DNA of 64,000 nt from Janthinobacterium sp. TB1-E2 (lineage in GTDB: Bacteria > Pseudomonadota > Gammaproteobacteria > Burkholderiales > Burkholderiaceae_D). Each line of letters starts with the position of its first letter. The first letter of the stretch is position 1. Shown here piece by piece: positions 18,264 through 28,107 of this stretch. The notes below the pieces were generated by a model. The model saw only the letters and a program-made list of their open reading frames with translations. It made no database searches and was not told the DNA's origin. A program made the position numbers and the translations under genes. The stretch lies in assembly GCF_036885605.1 (NCBI RefSeq), contig NZ_CP142523.1:682001-746000 (forward strand), written 5' to 3'.

Positions 18264-19052
18264 TTATTTGGTCAAAAACATGACGTCGCGCGGCAAACCG
18301 ATCAGATGCTGGCCGCCATCGACCAGCAGGGTCGTGCCCGTCAGCGCGCGCGCGCCGGCCACGTAACAGACGCAGTCGGCCACATCCTCGGGCGTGCTGG
18401 AGCGGCCCAGCGGCGTGTTTTCATGCGCCTTGGCAAAGTTCGCTTCCGTCTGCTCGCCGGAGACCATGGTGATGCCGGGGGCGATGCCCACCACGCGCAC
18501 TTTCGGCGCCAGCGCCTGGGCCAGCATGGTGGTCGCCGACAGCAGCGCCGCCTTGGACAGGGTGTACGACAAAAAATCAGGATTGAGATTGTACAGTTTT
18601 TGATCCAGCAAGTTGATGACCACGGCTTGCCCGCCGCTTGGGGTGGCCTGATACAGCGCTTGCGCCAGCAGGATGGGAGCGGCCAGGTTGGCGTGCATGT
18701 GGGCGTCGAGCGCGGTGAAGGAAAAATTGCCGGCATTGTCGTATTCAAACAACGATGCGTTGTTGACCACGCAAGTCACTGGCCCCAGCGCCGCCTGTGC
18801 CTGCGGCAACAGCTGGCGCACGGCCTCTTCCTGCGCCAGGTCGCAGGGGAACGCTTGCGCGCGGCGGCCCAGCGCCGTGATTTCCGCCACCAGGCTCTGC
18901 GCTTCCTCGCGCGAGTCGCGGTAATGGACGGCGATATCCCAGCCGTCGCGCGCCAGGCCCAGCGCGATGGCGCGGCCGATGCGGCGCGCCGCGCCCGTGA
19001 CGAGGGCGACGCGGGGAGTGCTGTCGAATGGCGTTGTCGTTGCTTCTGTCAT
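18264..19052 (-). CDS. Pteridine reductase-like SDR (FolM/PTR1 type)
   Basis: A 262-residue NAD(P)H-dependent short-chain dehydrogenase. The cofactor loop is TGAARRIG (residues 19-26), fitting the TGx3RxG variant that marks pteridine reductases rather than the usual TGxxxGxG. The catalytic set D150, Y163 and K167 has the same 13- and 4-residue spacing as the Asp-Tyr-Lys set of PTR1. With folB next to it, reduction of dihydrobiopterin or dihydrofolate-type pterins is likely. The ATG at 19052 is preferred; longer in-frame starts add an unrelated 30-residue leader that reaches into the divergent promoter region. Confidence 0.85.
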   Translation of the reverse strand: MTEATTTPFDSTPRVALVTGAARRIGRAIALGLARDGWDIAVHYRDSREEAQSLVAEITALGRRAQAFPCDLAQEEAVRQLLPQAQAALGPVTCVVNNASLFEYDNAGNFSFTALDAHMHANLAAPILLAQALYQATPSGGQAVVINLLDQKLYNLNPDFLSYTLSKAALLSATTMLAQALAPKVRVVGIAPGITMVSGEQTEANFAKAHENTPLGRSSTPEDVADCVCYVAGARALTGTTLLVDGGQHLIGLPRDVMFLTK

Positions 19053-19126
19053 GTCTTTGCTATGGTTGAGATATTCGGTGGACGCCACACTGGCGGCATG
19101 CGCCGCCGATTCGCTACAATGCGGGA

Positions 19127-20278
19127 ATGTCTCTTCCCGCACCCGATAGCGACGCGCTGGCCGCGTCCCATGCCTTGCAGCACCAGATTGCCGCCGAAAT
19201 CGCGCGCAATGACGGCGCCATTCCCTTTGTCCGCTTCATGGAGCTGGCGCTGTATGCGCCTGACCTCGGCTATTACAGCGGCGGCGCCGCCAAGCTGGGC
19301 AAAGATGGCGATTTTACAACCGCGCCGGAGATTTCGCCCCTGTTCGGCGCCACTCTGGCCCATGTGGCAGCCGCTATTATGGCGCAAACGGCCCCGCGCA
19401 TCCTCGAATTCGGCGCCGGCACGGGCAAGCTGGCCTTCGATATCCTGACGGAAGCGGCGCAGGCCGGCATCGCGGTCGAACAGTATGCGATCGTCGAATT
19501 GTCCGGCGAATTGCGCGCGCGCCAGGAGCAGGCGCTGGCCGCCTTCCCGCAGGTGGTGTGGCTCGACGGCTTTCCCGACAGTTTCGAAGGGGCCGTGTTC
19601 GGCAATGAAGTGCTCGACGCCATGCCCGTCAACCTGATCAGCAAGACACCGGCCGGCTGGTGCGAACTCGACGTCAGCATTGCCGATGGCCAGTTCGTGT
19701 TTGTCGAGCGCCCGGCCGGCGCCGACGTGGCCGCGCAGATCGCCGCCCAGGTGCCCGGCGCCGATGATTTGCCCGTCGGCTATGTCAGTGAGATTCATGG
19801 CGTCGCCTGCGGTTTCATGCGCTCGCTGGCGCAGATGCTGACGAATGGCCAGGGCGGCGCGGCCGTGCTGTTCGATTATGGTTTTCCTGCACACGAGTAT
19901 TACCTGGACTTGCGCGCCACGGGCACCCTGATGTGCCATTACCGCCATCACGCCCACGCGGAACCGTTTTATCTGCCCGGCTTGCAGGACATCACGGCCC
20001 ACGTGGATTTTACGGCCATGGCGGTGGCGGCGCAGGATGCGGGCCTTGACGTGCTCGCCTACATGAACCAGGCATCCTTCCTGCTGGGCTCCGGTATCGG
20101 CGACTTGCTGCTGCGCACGGATCCCGAGCAGGTCAAGACGTACTTGCCGCAAGCCAGCGCCGTACAAAAGCTGGTGTCGCCGGCCGAGATGGGGGAATTG
20201 TTCAAGGTGCTGGTGGTGGGGCATCGCGTGGCGTTGCCGGAAGCGCTGTTGTCGAGTGACCGCAGTCACCGCCTGTAA
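19127..20278 (+). CDS. SAM-dependent methyltransferase, MidA/NDUFAF7 family (COG1565 type)
   Basis: A 383-residue protein matching the MidA/NDUFAF7 family: FMELALYAPDLGYYSGG near residue 37, FTTAPEISPLFG, the SAM motif ILEFGAGTGKLAFDIL (about 90-105), VFGNEVLDAMPV and LFDYGFPAHEYY. Eukaryotic NDUFAF7 methylates an arginine of respiratory complex I; the bacterial target is not established. It is divergent from the folM/folB/ttcA group. A TACAAT box at 19115-19120 sits only 6 nt before the ATG, which could mean a leaderless mRNA, but there is no good -35. Confidence 0.88.
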   Translation: MSLPAPDSDALAASHALQHQIAAEIARNDGAIPFVRFMELALYAPDLGYYSGGAAKLGKDGDFTTAPEISPLFGATLAHVAAAIMAQTAPRILEFGAGTGKLAFDILTEAAQAGIAVEQYAIVELSGELRARQEQALAAFPQVVWLDGFPDSFEGAVFGNEVLDAMPVNLISKTPAGWCELDVSIADGQFVFVERPAGADVAAQIAAQVPGADDLPVGYVSEIHGVACGFMRSLAQMLTNGQGGAAVLFDYGFPAHEYYLDLRATGTLMCHYRHHAHAEPFYLPGLQDITAHVDFTAMAVAAQDAGLDVLAYMNQASFLLGSGIGDLLLRTDPEQVKTYLPQASAVQKLVSPAEMGELFKVLVVGHRVALPEALLSSDRSHRL

Positions 20279-20346
20279 GCGCCGGCAATATCAAGGCAGG
20301 GCCGTACCGCCCTGCAATTTCCTGTCCGCCGGTGGTTATTATCTTG

Positions 20347-20361
20347 TCATATCGTATATGA
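20347..20361. promoter_or_regulatory. Short palindrome upstream of the DnaJ-domain gene
   Basis: TCATAT-CGT-ATATGA forms 6-bp arms with a 3-nt centre, inside an AT-rich promoter-like stretch that starts with TTGTCA (20345-20350). It is a possible operator or part of the promoter for the gene at 20428. Confidence 0.3.
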
Positions 20362-20427
20362 TGACCGACACAGCACGGTTCCATCCTGCAAGAACCCGTC
20401 GCCGCGCACCGATTTCAAGATAGAACG

Positions 20428-21519
20428 ATGGGAAAGATACATACACACTATGACAACCTGAAAGTGGCGCGCCTGGCGCCGCAGGAAGTCATACGTGCCG
20501 CGTACAAAGCCCTCAGCCAGAAATACCATCCAGACAAGAATCCCGGCGACGAGAAGGCCGCCCGCATCATGGCGATCCTCAACAGCGCCTACGGCACCTT
20601 GTCCGATCCACAACGCCGCAAGGAACACGACGAGTGGATCGCCGCGGAGGAGTGGGAAATCGAATGGCTGGAAAGCACCCACCACGAAGAAGGCAAGCAC
20701 CGCGATGGCCGCGCGAAAGGCCATGCGCAATCGCATGAGCACGCCTGGGCGCAGGATGTGCCGCCGCCAAAGGGCAAGGCGCAGCGCGGCCTGCAGCCCA
20801 TCTGGCGCAACTGGCGCTGGTGGCTGAGTTTGCTTGTCTGCCTGCTGCTGGGCTGGCTGGGCGCCTTGCTGATGCTCGATACCTCGCAACCCGTGCCGGC
20901 CGCGCTGGCCTCGGCCTGGAGTGGCCTGGCCCGCGATGGCGGCAAGGCGCACCCGGACACGGCAACGGCGGATAGCGTTGCCACGCCGCCGGCAAAAAAC
21001 GAAGCCGTGGCCATCGATAGCTGGGCGGTAGGCAAGCCGTATGCGGCCGAGCCCGCGCAAGCGAAGGCGCCCGAGATCCGCGTGCTGGCCGTGGCGCAGC
21101 TGAGCCTGAAAGCCAGCCGGCCCGTCTGCGATGGTGCCAGCCAGGCCGAGTCGGCAACGCTGGTGGCGCCGAATGGCGAGCCTTGGCCGGCGCGGTCCGG
21201 CTATGTCGATGGCTTCCCGATCGGCAACAAAGGCGACGAACTGAGTTTGACCATCGATAACAGCGGCAACACGGCGCCCGTCTTCGTCAAGCTGTATGAC
21301 CAGGAGCGGCGCTCGAATGTGCGCTACCTGTACATCCTGGGCAATGACAAGCTGACGGTGGAGCAGCTCAGCGCGGGCAAGTACGAAGTGCGCTACCAGG
21401 CCGTCGGGCCAGGCCAGGACAACTGCGGCGGCGCCCCGCGCAGCGGCGCGTCGATACCGGCGCCAGCGCCTGCCGCGGGAGAGGGCGGTACGCAGAATCC
21501 TGTTGTAAGCAGCATCTAA
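20428..21519 (+). CDS. Membrane-anchored DnaJ-domain protein
   Basis: A 363-residue protein. Residues 5-70 form a J-domain with the invariant HPD at 34-36 (KYHPDKNPGDE), which stimulates DnaK ATPase. A charged His/Lys-rich linker follows, then one membrane segment (about 131-151, WWLSLLVCLLLGWLGALLML). The C-terminal 190 residues are probably periplasmic and hold a beta-rich domain (about 215-345) with cysteines at both ends (RPVCDG and DNCGG), perhaps a disulfide. The design is a type-III J-protein recruiting DnaK to the inner membrane. No client is evident. Confidence 0.85.
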   Translation: MGKIHTHYDNLKVARLAPQEVIRAAYKALSQKYHPDKNPGDEKAARIMAILNSAYGTLSDPQRRKEHDEWIAAEEWEIEWLESTHHEEGKHRDGRAKGHAQSHEHAWAQDVPPPKGKAQRGLQPIWRNWRWWLSLLVCLLLGWLGALLMLDTSQPVPAALASAWSGLARDGGKAHPDTATADSVATPPAKNEAVAIDSWAVGKPYAAEPAQAKAPEIRVLAVAQLSLKASRPVCDGASQAESATLVAPNGEPWPARSGYVDGFPIGNKGDELSLTIDNSGNTAPVFVKLYDQERRSNVRYLYILGNDKLTVEQLSAGKYEVRYQAVGPGQDNCGGAPRSGASIPAPAPAAGEGGTQNPVVSSI

Positions 21520-21582
21520 TCTGATTATGCTTGATATGCGTCAACGCAGCGTCCACATCGAACTTATCCCTTAGGAGTATTC

Positions 21583-23178
21583 ATGACCGACCTCAAAGCC
21601 GATGCAGATGATAACTGGCTGCTCGACGAAGATGAGCCGGTGGCCAGTCCCTCCGGGCTGGCCGCGCCCGACCAGCGCCTGTGGCGTGTGCTGATCGTCG
21701 ATGACGACGTCGATGTGCATGCGGTCACGCGGCTGGCGCTGCGCAATGTCAGTTTCAAGGGCCGCGAACTGGAACTGTTTTCCGCCTACAGCGGCCGCGA
21801 AGGATACGAGATCCTGCGCGACACGCCCGATATCGCGCTGGTACTGCTCGACGTGGTGATGGAAACGGATGACGCGGGCCTGATCCTTGCCAAGCGCATC
21901 CGCGCCGACCTGAACAACTCCATCGTGCGCGTCGTGCTGCGCACGGGCCAGCCGGGCCAGGCGCCCGAGCAGCGCGTCATCATCGAATACGATATCAACG
22001 ATTACAAGGCGAAGACGGAACTGACGACGCAAAAGCTGTTTACCACCGTCATTTCGGCCCTGCGCGCCTACGAGAGCCTGATGATGCTCGAGCGCAGCCG
22101 CATCGGCCTGGGCAAGATCCTCGCCGGCGCCACCAATCTGTACCAGATCCATTCGCTGCGCGAATTCGCTTCCGGCGTGCTGAACCAGGTCAGCGCCATC
22201 CTCGACGTGGGCGCCGATGGCGTGCTGTGCCTGATGCAGGGAGGCGCCGGACGGCCCGAGGTGGTGGCCGCCACGGGCACATATGCCGTGCTGGCCGAAT
22301 CCGAAGCGATGCCGGCGGATCACGCGCTCACGCCCACCATCGACAAGGCGTTCGCGGAAAAGCGCAGCCAGTTCGAGCATCCCGCCAACGTGCTGTTCAT
22401 CCACACGGAAGGCAACCGCGAACTGGCCATCTCCGTTACGCCGCCGTGGCCGCTGGCGCAGATCCAGCGCGATCTGCTGGAAGTGTTTTGCCAGCGCATC
22501 GCCGCCGCCTTCGACAACCTGTACATGTTCGGCCAGCTGCGCAAGGCGCAGGAAGCGACCGTCGTGGCGCTGGCCGACCTGGCCGAGTTCCGCGACAGCG
22601 ACACGGGCGGCCACGTGCGGCGCGTGCAGCTCTTGTCCGACGCCATCGCCCAGCGCATGCAGCAGCGCGGCGCGTATGCCGACGAGCTCAGCCCGCAGCT
22701 GCTCGACATGATCGGCCTGGCCAGCATCCTGCACGACGTGGGCAAGGTGGCCACGCCGGACGCCGTGCTATTGAAACCAGGCAAGCATACGGACGAGGAG
22801 CGCACGCAGATGCAGCTGCATGCCAGCGTCGGGCGCACCATCCTCGAGCGGGCCGCCAACATGGTCGACGGCGTCAGCTACCTGACCTATGGCGCGCAGA
22901 TCGCCGGCGGCCACCACGAACACTTCGATGGCGCCGGCTACCCGAATGGCCTGAAAGGGCGCGACATCCCCGTGGCCGCGCGCATCGTTGCCGTGGTCGA
23001 CGTCTTCGATGCCTTGCTGCATGAGCGGCCCTATAAGGAGCCGTGGCCGTATCCGCAGGTGCGCGAATACATCGAACAGCGCAGCGGCAGCCAGTTCGAT
23101 CCGGAAGTAGTGGCGGCACTGCTGGACCTGATCGACAACGAGCCGCAACTGTGGCATCCGGAGCACGCCACGGCTTGA
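21583..23178 (+). CDS. Response regulator with DUF3369 and HD-GYP phosphodiesterase domain
   Basis: A 531-residue cytosolic protein. Residues about 30-160 form a receiver domain with the phospho-acceptor D90 (VLLDVVM). Residues about 170-330 match the GAF-like DUF3369 module (SRIGLGKILAGATNLY, LREFASGVLNQ). The C-terminal HD-GYP domain has H384-D385 in HDVGK and FDGAGYP at 448-454, so all key residues for hydrolysing cyclic di-GMP are present. TAGGAG precedes the start. The next gene is another receiver protein in the same direction, suggesting a shared signalling output. No histidine kinase gene is adjacent. Confidence 0.93.
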   Translation: MTDLKADADDNWLLDEDEPVASPSGLAAPDQRLWRVLIVDDDVDVHAVTRLALRNVSFKGRELELFSAYSGREGYEILRDTPDIALVLLDVVMETDDAGLILAKRIRADLNNSIVRVVLRTGQPGQAPEQRVIIEYDINDYKAKTELTTQKLFTTVISALRAYESLMMLERSRIGLGKILAGATNLYQIHSLREFASGVLNQVSAILDVGADGVLCLMQGGAGRPEVVAATGTYAVLAESEAMPADHALTPTIDKAFAEKRSQFEHPANVLFIHTEGNRELAISVTPPWPLAQIQRDLLEVFCQRIAAAFDNLYMFGQLRKAQEATVVALADLAEFRDSDTGGHVRRVQLLSDAIAQRMQQRGAYADELSPQLLDMIGLASILHDVGKVATPDAVLLKPGKHTDEERTQMQLHASVGRTILERAANMVDGVSYLTYGAQIAGGHHEHFDGAGYPNGLKGRDIPVAARIVAVVDVFDALLHERPYKEPWPYPQVREYIEQRSGSQFDPEVVAALLDLIDNEPQLWHPEHATA

Positions 23179-23311
23179 GCAGCAACTTCGTTGGCGCTTT
23201 TCGGCCCGCCGCCATTCCCTTGCGCGCAACGCCGTCATATACTCGGCAGCCTCATGCTGGCCGGCGCCACGCACCAGTGTGGCGCGCCGCGGAGTTTTCG
23301 GACATCACGAC

Positions 23312-24958
23312 ATGAAAGAACTCAAGGGCCTCAGCGCACTGATCATCGAACCGCATCCGGGCATGCGCGCCAGCCTGCACAATATGCTCAACCTGTGCGG
23401 CCTGGCGAAGATCGACGACGCGGCCAGCTCGGGTCAGGCGATCCGCATGCTGGGCAGCAAATCGTATGATCTGATCCTGTGCGAATACGACCTCGACGGC
23501 GGGCAGGATGGCCAGCAGATGCTGGAAGACTTGCGCCACCACAAGTTGATGCACGCATCGACCATGTTCTTCATGGTCACGGGCGAAGGCAGCTTTGCCA
23601 AGGTGGTCAGTGCCGTCGAGCTGTTGCCCACCGATTACATCCTCAAGCCATTCACCGCTGACAACATGCTCGAGCGCATCGGCCGCGCGCTGGACAAGCG
23701 CAATGCCTTCGTGCCCGTGTATGAACTGATCGACGTGGGCAACGAGCGCGCGGCGATCGCCGCCTGCGCCGAGGGTGCCAGCCTGTATCCGCGCTACGCC
23801 ACGGATTTCCTGCGCCTGCGCGCGGAATTGCATTTGCTGCTGGGCGAGGCGGGCGACGCCGAGCCGATCTACGCAGCCTTGTACGAGAGCAAGTCCATCG
23901 GCTGGGCGCGCCTGGGACAGGCCAAGACGCAGTTCCTGCTGGGCGAATACGAAGCGGCGCAGGGCACCCTGGAAGGACTGCTGGAAAACAACAAGCGTTT
24001 TCTCGACGCCTATGACTGGCTGGCGCGCACGCACTTGGCGCAAGGCAAGCCGGAACTGGCGCAGGCGGCCCTGAGCGAAGCGGTGGCCCTGTCGCCGCAC
24101 GCCGTGCGCCGCTTGCGCCGCCTGGGCGAGGCGGCCCTGGCGGCCGACGATATCGAGATGGCGGAAAAATCCCTCAAATTGGTGGTCAGCAAGGCCAAGT
24201 ATTCGGAATTCCGCGATCCGGAAGACCATGTGCGGCTCGTGCAGACCCTGGTGCGCAAGGGCGACCCGCTGCAGGCGGGCGCCGTGATCCGCGACCTCGA
24301 CAAGTCGATGGGCGGGCAAAAGAATGCGGAACTGTGCAGCGCCCTGTGCAGCGCCATGCTGCATGCGCATACGGGCAACGAAGAGCGCCTGCAGCAATCG
24401 CTGGACGCGGCGCTGGCCGCCAACCGCCACAGCGTGGGCGGCTCGAACATACTGAAAACCGAACTGGCGCGCCACTGCCTGGCGCATGGGCGCGAGGATG
24501 GCGCGGCCGAGGTGATGCGCGAAGTCATGCGCAACGCGCCCGACAGCGCCGCCATGACGCGCGCCATGGCCGTGTTCGAACAGGCGGGACGCGAAGAGCT
24601 GGCCAAGGCGCTGGCGCGGCAAAGCCGCCAGGAAGTGGCCGACATGGTGGCGGCCGGCGCCGCCCGCGCGGGAGAGGGCGATTTCCGCGGCGCCGTCGAC
24701 CTGATGGGCGAGGCCGTCACGCGCCTGCCCGATAATCCGCAAGTAGTCTTCAATGCGGCCGTGGCCGTGCTGAAATGCCTGGAGCACGAGGGCTGGGATG
24801 AACGCATGGGCCAGCAGGCGCTGACGTTTATCGCCGGCGTGCGCCGTTTGGACCCGCGCAACCCCAAATTGCCTGTGCTGTCGGGCCTGCATCAGCAGTT
24901 GTTGCGTAAATATAAGCCCCTAGGCAACTCCTGGATGCATCCGCCGGACGCCAGGTAA
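23312..24958 (+). CDS. Response regulator receiver with C-terminal tetratricopeptide-like repeats
   Basis: A 548-residue protein: receiver domain about 8-130 with probable phospho-acceptor D60 (LILCEYD) and K137-like ending YILKPF. After a linker, residues about 140-520 form helical TPR-like repeats (LGEAGDAEPIYAALYE, LGEYEAAQGTLEGLLENN, LAQGKPELAQAALSEAVALSP). Such proteins act through protein-protein contact rather than DNA binding. The ATG at 23312 begins right at the receiver fold; an upstream GTG at 23279 is less likely. It follows the HD-GYP regulator by 133 bp and may be its partner. Confidence 0.87.
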   Translation: MKELKGLSALIIEPHPGMRASLHNMLNLCGLAKIDDAASSGQAIRMLGSKSYDLILCEYDLDGGQDGQQMLEDLRHHKLMHASTMFFMVTGEGSFAKVVSAVELLPTDYILKPFTADNMLERIGRALDKRNAFVPVYELIDVGNERAAIAACAEGASLYPRYATDFLRLRAELHLLLGEAGDAEPIYAALYESKSIGWARLGQAKTQFLLGEYEAAQGTLEGLLENNKRFLDAYDWLARTHLAQGKPELAQAALSEAVALSPHAVRRLRRLGEAALAADDIEMAEKSLKLVVSKAKYSEFRDPEDHVRLVQTLVRKGDPLQAGAVIRDLDKSMGGQKNAELCSALCSAMLHAHTGNEERLQQSLDAALAANRHSVGGSNILKTELARHCLAHGREDGAAEVMREVMRNAPDSAAMTRAMAVFEQAGREELAKALARQSRQEVADMVAAGAARAGEGDFRGAVDLMGEAVTRLPDNPQVVFNAAVAVLKCLEHEGWDERMGQQALTFIAGVRRLDPRNPKLPVLSGLHQQLLRKYKPLGNSWMHPPDAR

Positions 24959-25052
24959 ACAGGAAAATGCGGGGCGAATGACGGAAAAATGCGGCTTGCG
25001 GGCAGGGATGGTAAAAAAAATGCGAAAAAAGTCGACTTTTTCGCGCCAACCC

Positions 25053-25082
25053 TTGCACATTCTCAAATCGGGAGCTTATAAT
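25053..25082 (+). promoter_or_regulatory. Sigma-70 promoter for the tRNA-tuf operon
   Basis: TTGCAC (25053-25058) and TATAAT (25077-25082) are separated by 18 bp, about 108 nt before tRNA-Tyr. This is the best consensus promoter in the window and fits a strongly expressed stable-RNA/tuf unit. Confidence 0.7.
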
Positions 25083-25190
25083 CACGCCCCGAAGCAGCCA
25101 ACTTCTTCTTTATACGCAAATGCAGCAGTCAGGCATCAGTAAATAAGGTTGACAGTTGTGAGTAGATGCTTCATACTCTGCGGTTCCCGC

Positions 25191-25275
<85 letters not shown>

Positions 25276-25337
25276 AGTTTTTGCAAGGAAAACTGGGTAG
25301 TAGCAAAAAGCAAGTGAAGAAAAGTGAACGATACCTC

Positions 25338-25411
25338 GCGGGTGTAGCTCAATGGTAGAGCAGAAGCCTTCCAAGCTTACGACGAGGGTTCGATTCCCTT
25401 CACCCGCTCCA
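25338..25411 (+). tRNA. tRNA-Gly (TCC)
   Basis: 74 nt. The acceptor GCGGGTG pairs with CACCCGC, the anticodon loop CTTCCAA carries TCC, and CCA is encoded. It lies 62 nt after tRNA-Tyr. Confidence 0.97.
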
Positions 25412-25454
25412 GTTTCCGTTCAGATGCTTGATGCATCGCATGCAACAAATTACA

Positions 25455-25529
<75 letters not shown>

Positions 25530-25617
25530 GAATTCGCAGCAGGCAGCACAGAAGCAATTCAAACCAGACCGTCGGGCGTGTGCCTGAGCAATCTAATCAA
25601 ATCATTAGGAGTTCAAA

Positions 25618-26808
25618 ATGGCAAAAGGTAAATTCGAACGGACCAAGCCGCACGTCAACGTCGGCACCATCGGCCACGTCGACCACGGTAAAACCACGCT
25701 GACCGCTGCAATCGCAACGGTTCTGTCGAAGAAATTCGGCGGCGAAGCTAAAGCATACGACCAGATCGATGCAGCACCAGAAGAAAAAGCGCGCGGTATC
25801 ACGATCAACACCGCCCACGTCGAGTACGAAACGGAAACGCGTCACTACGCGCACGTTGACTGCCCAGGCCACGCCGATTACATCAAAAACATGATTACCG
25901 GTGCAGCCCAGATGGACGGCGCGATCCTGGTGTGCTCCGCAGCTGACGGCCCAATGCCACAGACCCGCGAACACATCCTGCTGGCCCGCCAAGTTGGCGT
26001 TCCATACATCATCGTGTTTCTGAACAAGTGCGACCTGGTCGACGACGCAGAGCTGCTGGAACTGGTTGAAATGGAAGTGCGCGAGCTGTTGTCGAAGTAC
26101 GAATTCCCAGGCGACGACCTGCCAATCATCAAAGGTTCGGCACGTATGGCGCTGGAAGGCAAAGAGGGCGAAATGGGCGTTGACGCAGTGCTGCGTCTGG
26201 CCGATGCGCTGGATGCTTACATCCCAACGCCAGAGCGCGCTGTTGACGGTGCATTCCTGATGCCAGTGGAAGACGTGTTCTCGATCTCGGGTCGCGGTAC
26301 CGTTGTGACCGGTCGTATCGAGCGCGGCATTGTCAAAGTCGGCGAAGAGATCGAAATCGTCGGTATCACCGATACCGTCAAAACGACTTGCACCGGCGTG
26401 GAAATGTTCCGCAAGCTGCTGGACCAAGGTCAAGCTGGCGACAACGTTGGTCTGCTGCTGCGCGGCACCAAGCGTGAAGACGTGCAACGTGGTCAAGTTC
26501 TGGCCAAGCCAGGCTCGATCAAGCCGCATGCACACTTCACCGGCGAGATCTATGTTCTGTCGAAAGACGAAGGCGGCCGTCATACGCCATTCTTCAACAA
26601 CTATCGTCCACAGTTCTACTTCCGTACGACGGACGTGACTGGTTCGATCGAGTTGCCAGCAGACAAAGAAATGGTCATGCCAGGCGATAACGTGTCGATC
26701 ACCGTCAAGCTGATCAACCCGATCGCGATGGAAGAAGGTCTGCGCTTCGCTATCCGTGAAGGCGGCCGTACCGTCGGCGCCGGCGTGGTTGCAAAAATCC
26801 TCGCATAA
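25618..26808 (+). CDS. tuf: Elongation factor Tu
   Basis: A 396-residue GTPase that brings aminoacyl-tRNA to the ribosome. It has [10 protein letters not shown] (about 18-27), the switch region [22 protein letters not shown] and NKCD. TTAGGAG lies 8 nt before the start. The codon choice shifts towards T-ending and A-ending codons compared with the flanking genes, as expected for very high expression. Most related genomes carry a second tuf copy near fusA, which is not in this window. Confidence 0.99.
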   Translation: MAKGKFERTKPHVNVGTIGHVDHGKTTLTAAIATVLSKKFGGEAKAYDQIDAAPEEKARGITINTAHVEYETETRHYAHVDCPGHADYIKNMITGAAQMDGAILVCSAADGPMPQTREHILLARQVGVPYIIVFLNKCDLVDDAELLELVEMEVRELLSKYEFPGDDLPIIKGSARMALEGKEGEMGVDAVLRLADALDAYIPTPERAVDGAFLMPVEDVFSISGRGTVVTGRIERGIVKVGEEIEIVGITDTVKTTCTGVEMFRKLLDQGQAGDNVGLLLRGTKREDVQRGQVLAKPGSIKPHAHFTGEIYVLSKDEGGRHTPFFNNYRPQFYFRTTDVTGSIELPADKEMVMPGDNVSITVKLINPIAMEEGLRFAIREGGRTVGAGVVAKILA

Positions 26809-26823
26809 GGAAATGTTATGCTT

Positions 26824-26845
26824 CCACCCGGGGCGTCCTGGGTGG
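26824..26845 (+). terminator. Hairpin between tuf and tRNA-Trp
   Basis: A 9-bp stem with one G-U pair around CCACCC/GGGTGG and a GCGT loop, 15 nt after the tuf stop codon. There is no T-run, so it may be a processing or partial-termination structure. TAGAAT at 26846-26851 just after it could be a -10 box for the tRNA-Trp/secE unit. Confidence 0.4.
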
Positions 26846-26874
26846 TAGAATAGCACTCCTCGAAAGTTTTACGT

Positions 26875-26950
26875 AGGGACGTAGCTCAATTGGCAGAGCG
26901 TCGGTCTCCAAAACCGAAGGTTGGGGGTTCGATGCCCTCCGTCCCTGCCA
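26875..26950 (+). tRNA. tRNA-Trp (CCA)
   Basis: 76 nt. The acceptor AGGGACG pairs with CGTCCCT, anticodon CCA is at 26908-26910, and the 3' CCA is encoded. It lies between tuf and secE, its usual betaproteobacterial place. Confidence 0.97.
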
Positions 26951-26982
26951 CCGTCAAGGTGCAGGGCACCGAAAGTAGAAAA

Positions 26983-27366
26983 ATGTCAAATCAATCCGTG
27001 CAAACCGTTAGCACGTCGAGTGACAAGATAAAAGTCGCGCTGGCAATAGTGGCTGCGATTGCAGGAGTAGTCGGGTTTTATTACCTGGCAGGCCAACCAG
27101 CTCTGGTGCGTGCAAGCGCGCTTGTGGCTGGTTTGGTTATTGCTGTTGCGCTCTTGTATGTCTCGACGACCGGCCGTGAATTTCTCAATTTCGCCAAAGA
27201 AGCTGTGCGCGAAACCAAGAAAGTCGTTTGGCCTACCCGCAAAGAAGCCACGCAGATTACTGCGATCGTGTTTGCCTTTGTGCTGGTCATGGCGATTTTC
27301 CTGTGGGGCACGGATAAATTGCTCGAGTTTTTGTTGTATGACGTAATTCTTGGTTGGAAAAAATAA
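26983..27366 (+). CDS. secE: Preprotein translocase subunit SecE
   Basis: A 127-residue inner-membrane protein with three membrane segments (about 16-36, 41-59 and 94-118), the E. coli-like long form. The conserved cytoplasmic stretch [20 protein letters not shown] precedes the last segment. SecE clamps SecY in the translocon. The ATG at 26983 lies 32 nt after tRNA-Trp; longer in-frame starts would run into the tRNA. Its stop overlaps the nusG start by one base (TAATG). Confidence 0.96.
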   Translation: MSNQSVQTVSTSSDKIKVALAIVAAIAGVVGFYYLAGQPALVRASALVAGLVIAVALLYVSTTGREFLNFAKEAVRETKKVVWPTRKEATQITAIVFAFVLVMAIFLWGTDKLLEFLLYDVILGWKK

Positions 27367-27992
27367 TGAGCGAAAATGTGCATGATGAAGCGGCGGACGA
27401 GTCCGTTCCGGGCGACGCTCCGGTAGCGGACACTGGTGCAGCGCTGAGCGTGCCAGTCAGCAGCAAGCGCTGGTATGTCGTGCATGCTTATTCCGGCATG
27501 GAAAAAAGCGTCATGCGCGCACTGACCGAGCGCATCGAGCGCGCGGGCATGCAAGACCAGTTCGGCCAGATCCTGGTGCCGATCGAAGAAGTTGTTGAAG
27601 TCAAGAATGGGGTGAAGTCCGTCACCGAACGTCGTTTCTATCCTGGCTATGTGCTGGTTGAAATGGAAATGACGGACGAGAGCTGGCACTTGGTCAAGAA
27701 CACCAGCAAGGTTACCGGTTTCATTGGTGGCAAGTCGAACAAGCCGACGCCGATCTCCGCGCGCGAAATCGACGGCATCATGAAGCAGATGCAGGAAGGT
27801 GTTGAAAAGCCCCGTCCAAAGACCTTGTACGAAGTGGGCGAGCAAGTTCGCATCAAGGATGGTCCGTTCACCGACTTCAACGGCAATGTCGAAGAAGTCA
27901 ACTACGAGAAATCCAAAGTGCGCGTCTCGGTCACCATTTTCGGCCGCGCTACCCCGGTAGAGCTCGAATTCGGCCAGGTCGAAAAAGTTTAA
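27366..27992 (+). CDS. nusG: Transcription termination/antitermination protein NusG
   Basis: A 208-residue RNA polymerase-binding factor. The NGN domain runs from [16 protein letters not shown] (about 34-49) through [15 protein letters not shown]. The KOW domain (about 155-208) has [20 protein letters not shown]. An acidic N-terminal extension of about 33 residues precedes the core. The start ATG shares its first base with the secE stop codon, so translation is coupled. Confidence 0.97.
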   Translation: MSENVHDEAADESVPGDAPVADTGAALSVPVSSKRWYVVHAYSGMEKSVMRALTERIERAGMQDQFGQILVPIEEVVEVKNGVKSVTERRFYPGYVLVEMEMTDESWHLVKNTSKVTGFIGGKSNKPTPISAREIDGIMKQMQEGVEKPRPKTLYEVGEQVRIKDGPFTDFNGNVEEVNYEKSKVRVSVTIFGRATPVELEFGQVEKV

Positions 27993-28107
27993 GTATTATC
28001 AAGCGCCACCAGGAGCGTCGCAGCGGTCTCAGCGAAATCCGGTCAGAGGAGCCCCGCCAGGGTAGGATCGGCGGGGCGCTACTACTCAATCCAAGATAGG
28101 AGCCATC
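27993..28107 (+). promoter_or_regulatory. rplK-rplA leader with strong hairpin
   Basis: The 115-nt gap holds a perfect 8-bp stem GCCCCGCC (28051-28058) with GGCGGGGC (28070-28077) and an 11-nt loop, ending about 30 nt before the rplK start. In many bacteria L1 binds this leader to repress rplKA; that is the known precedent, and the role here is inferred from position. Confidence 0.45.
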
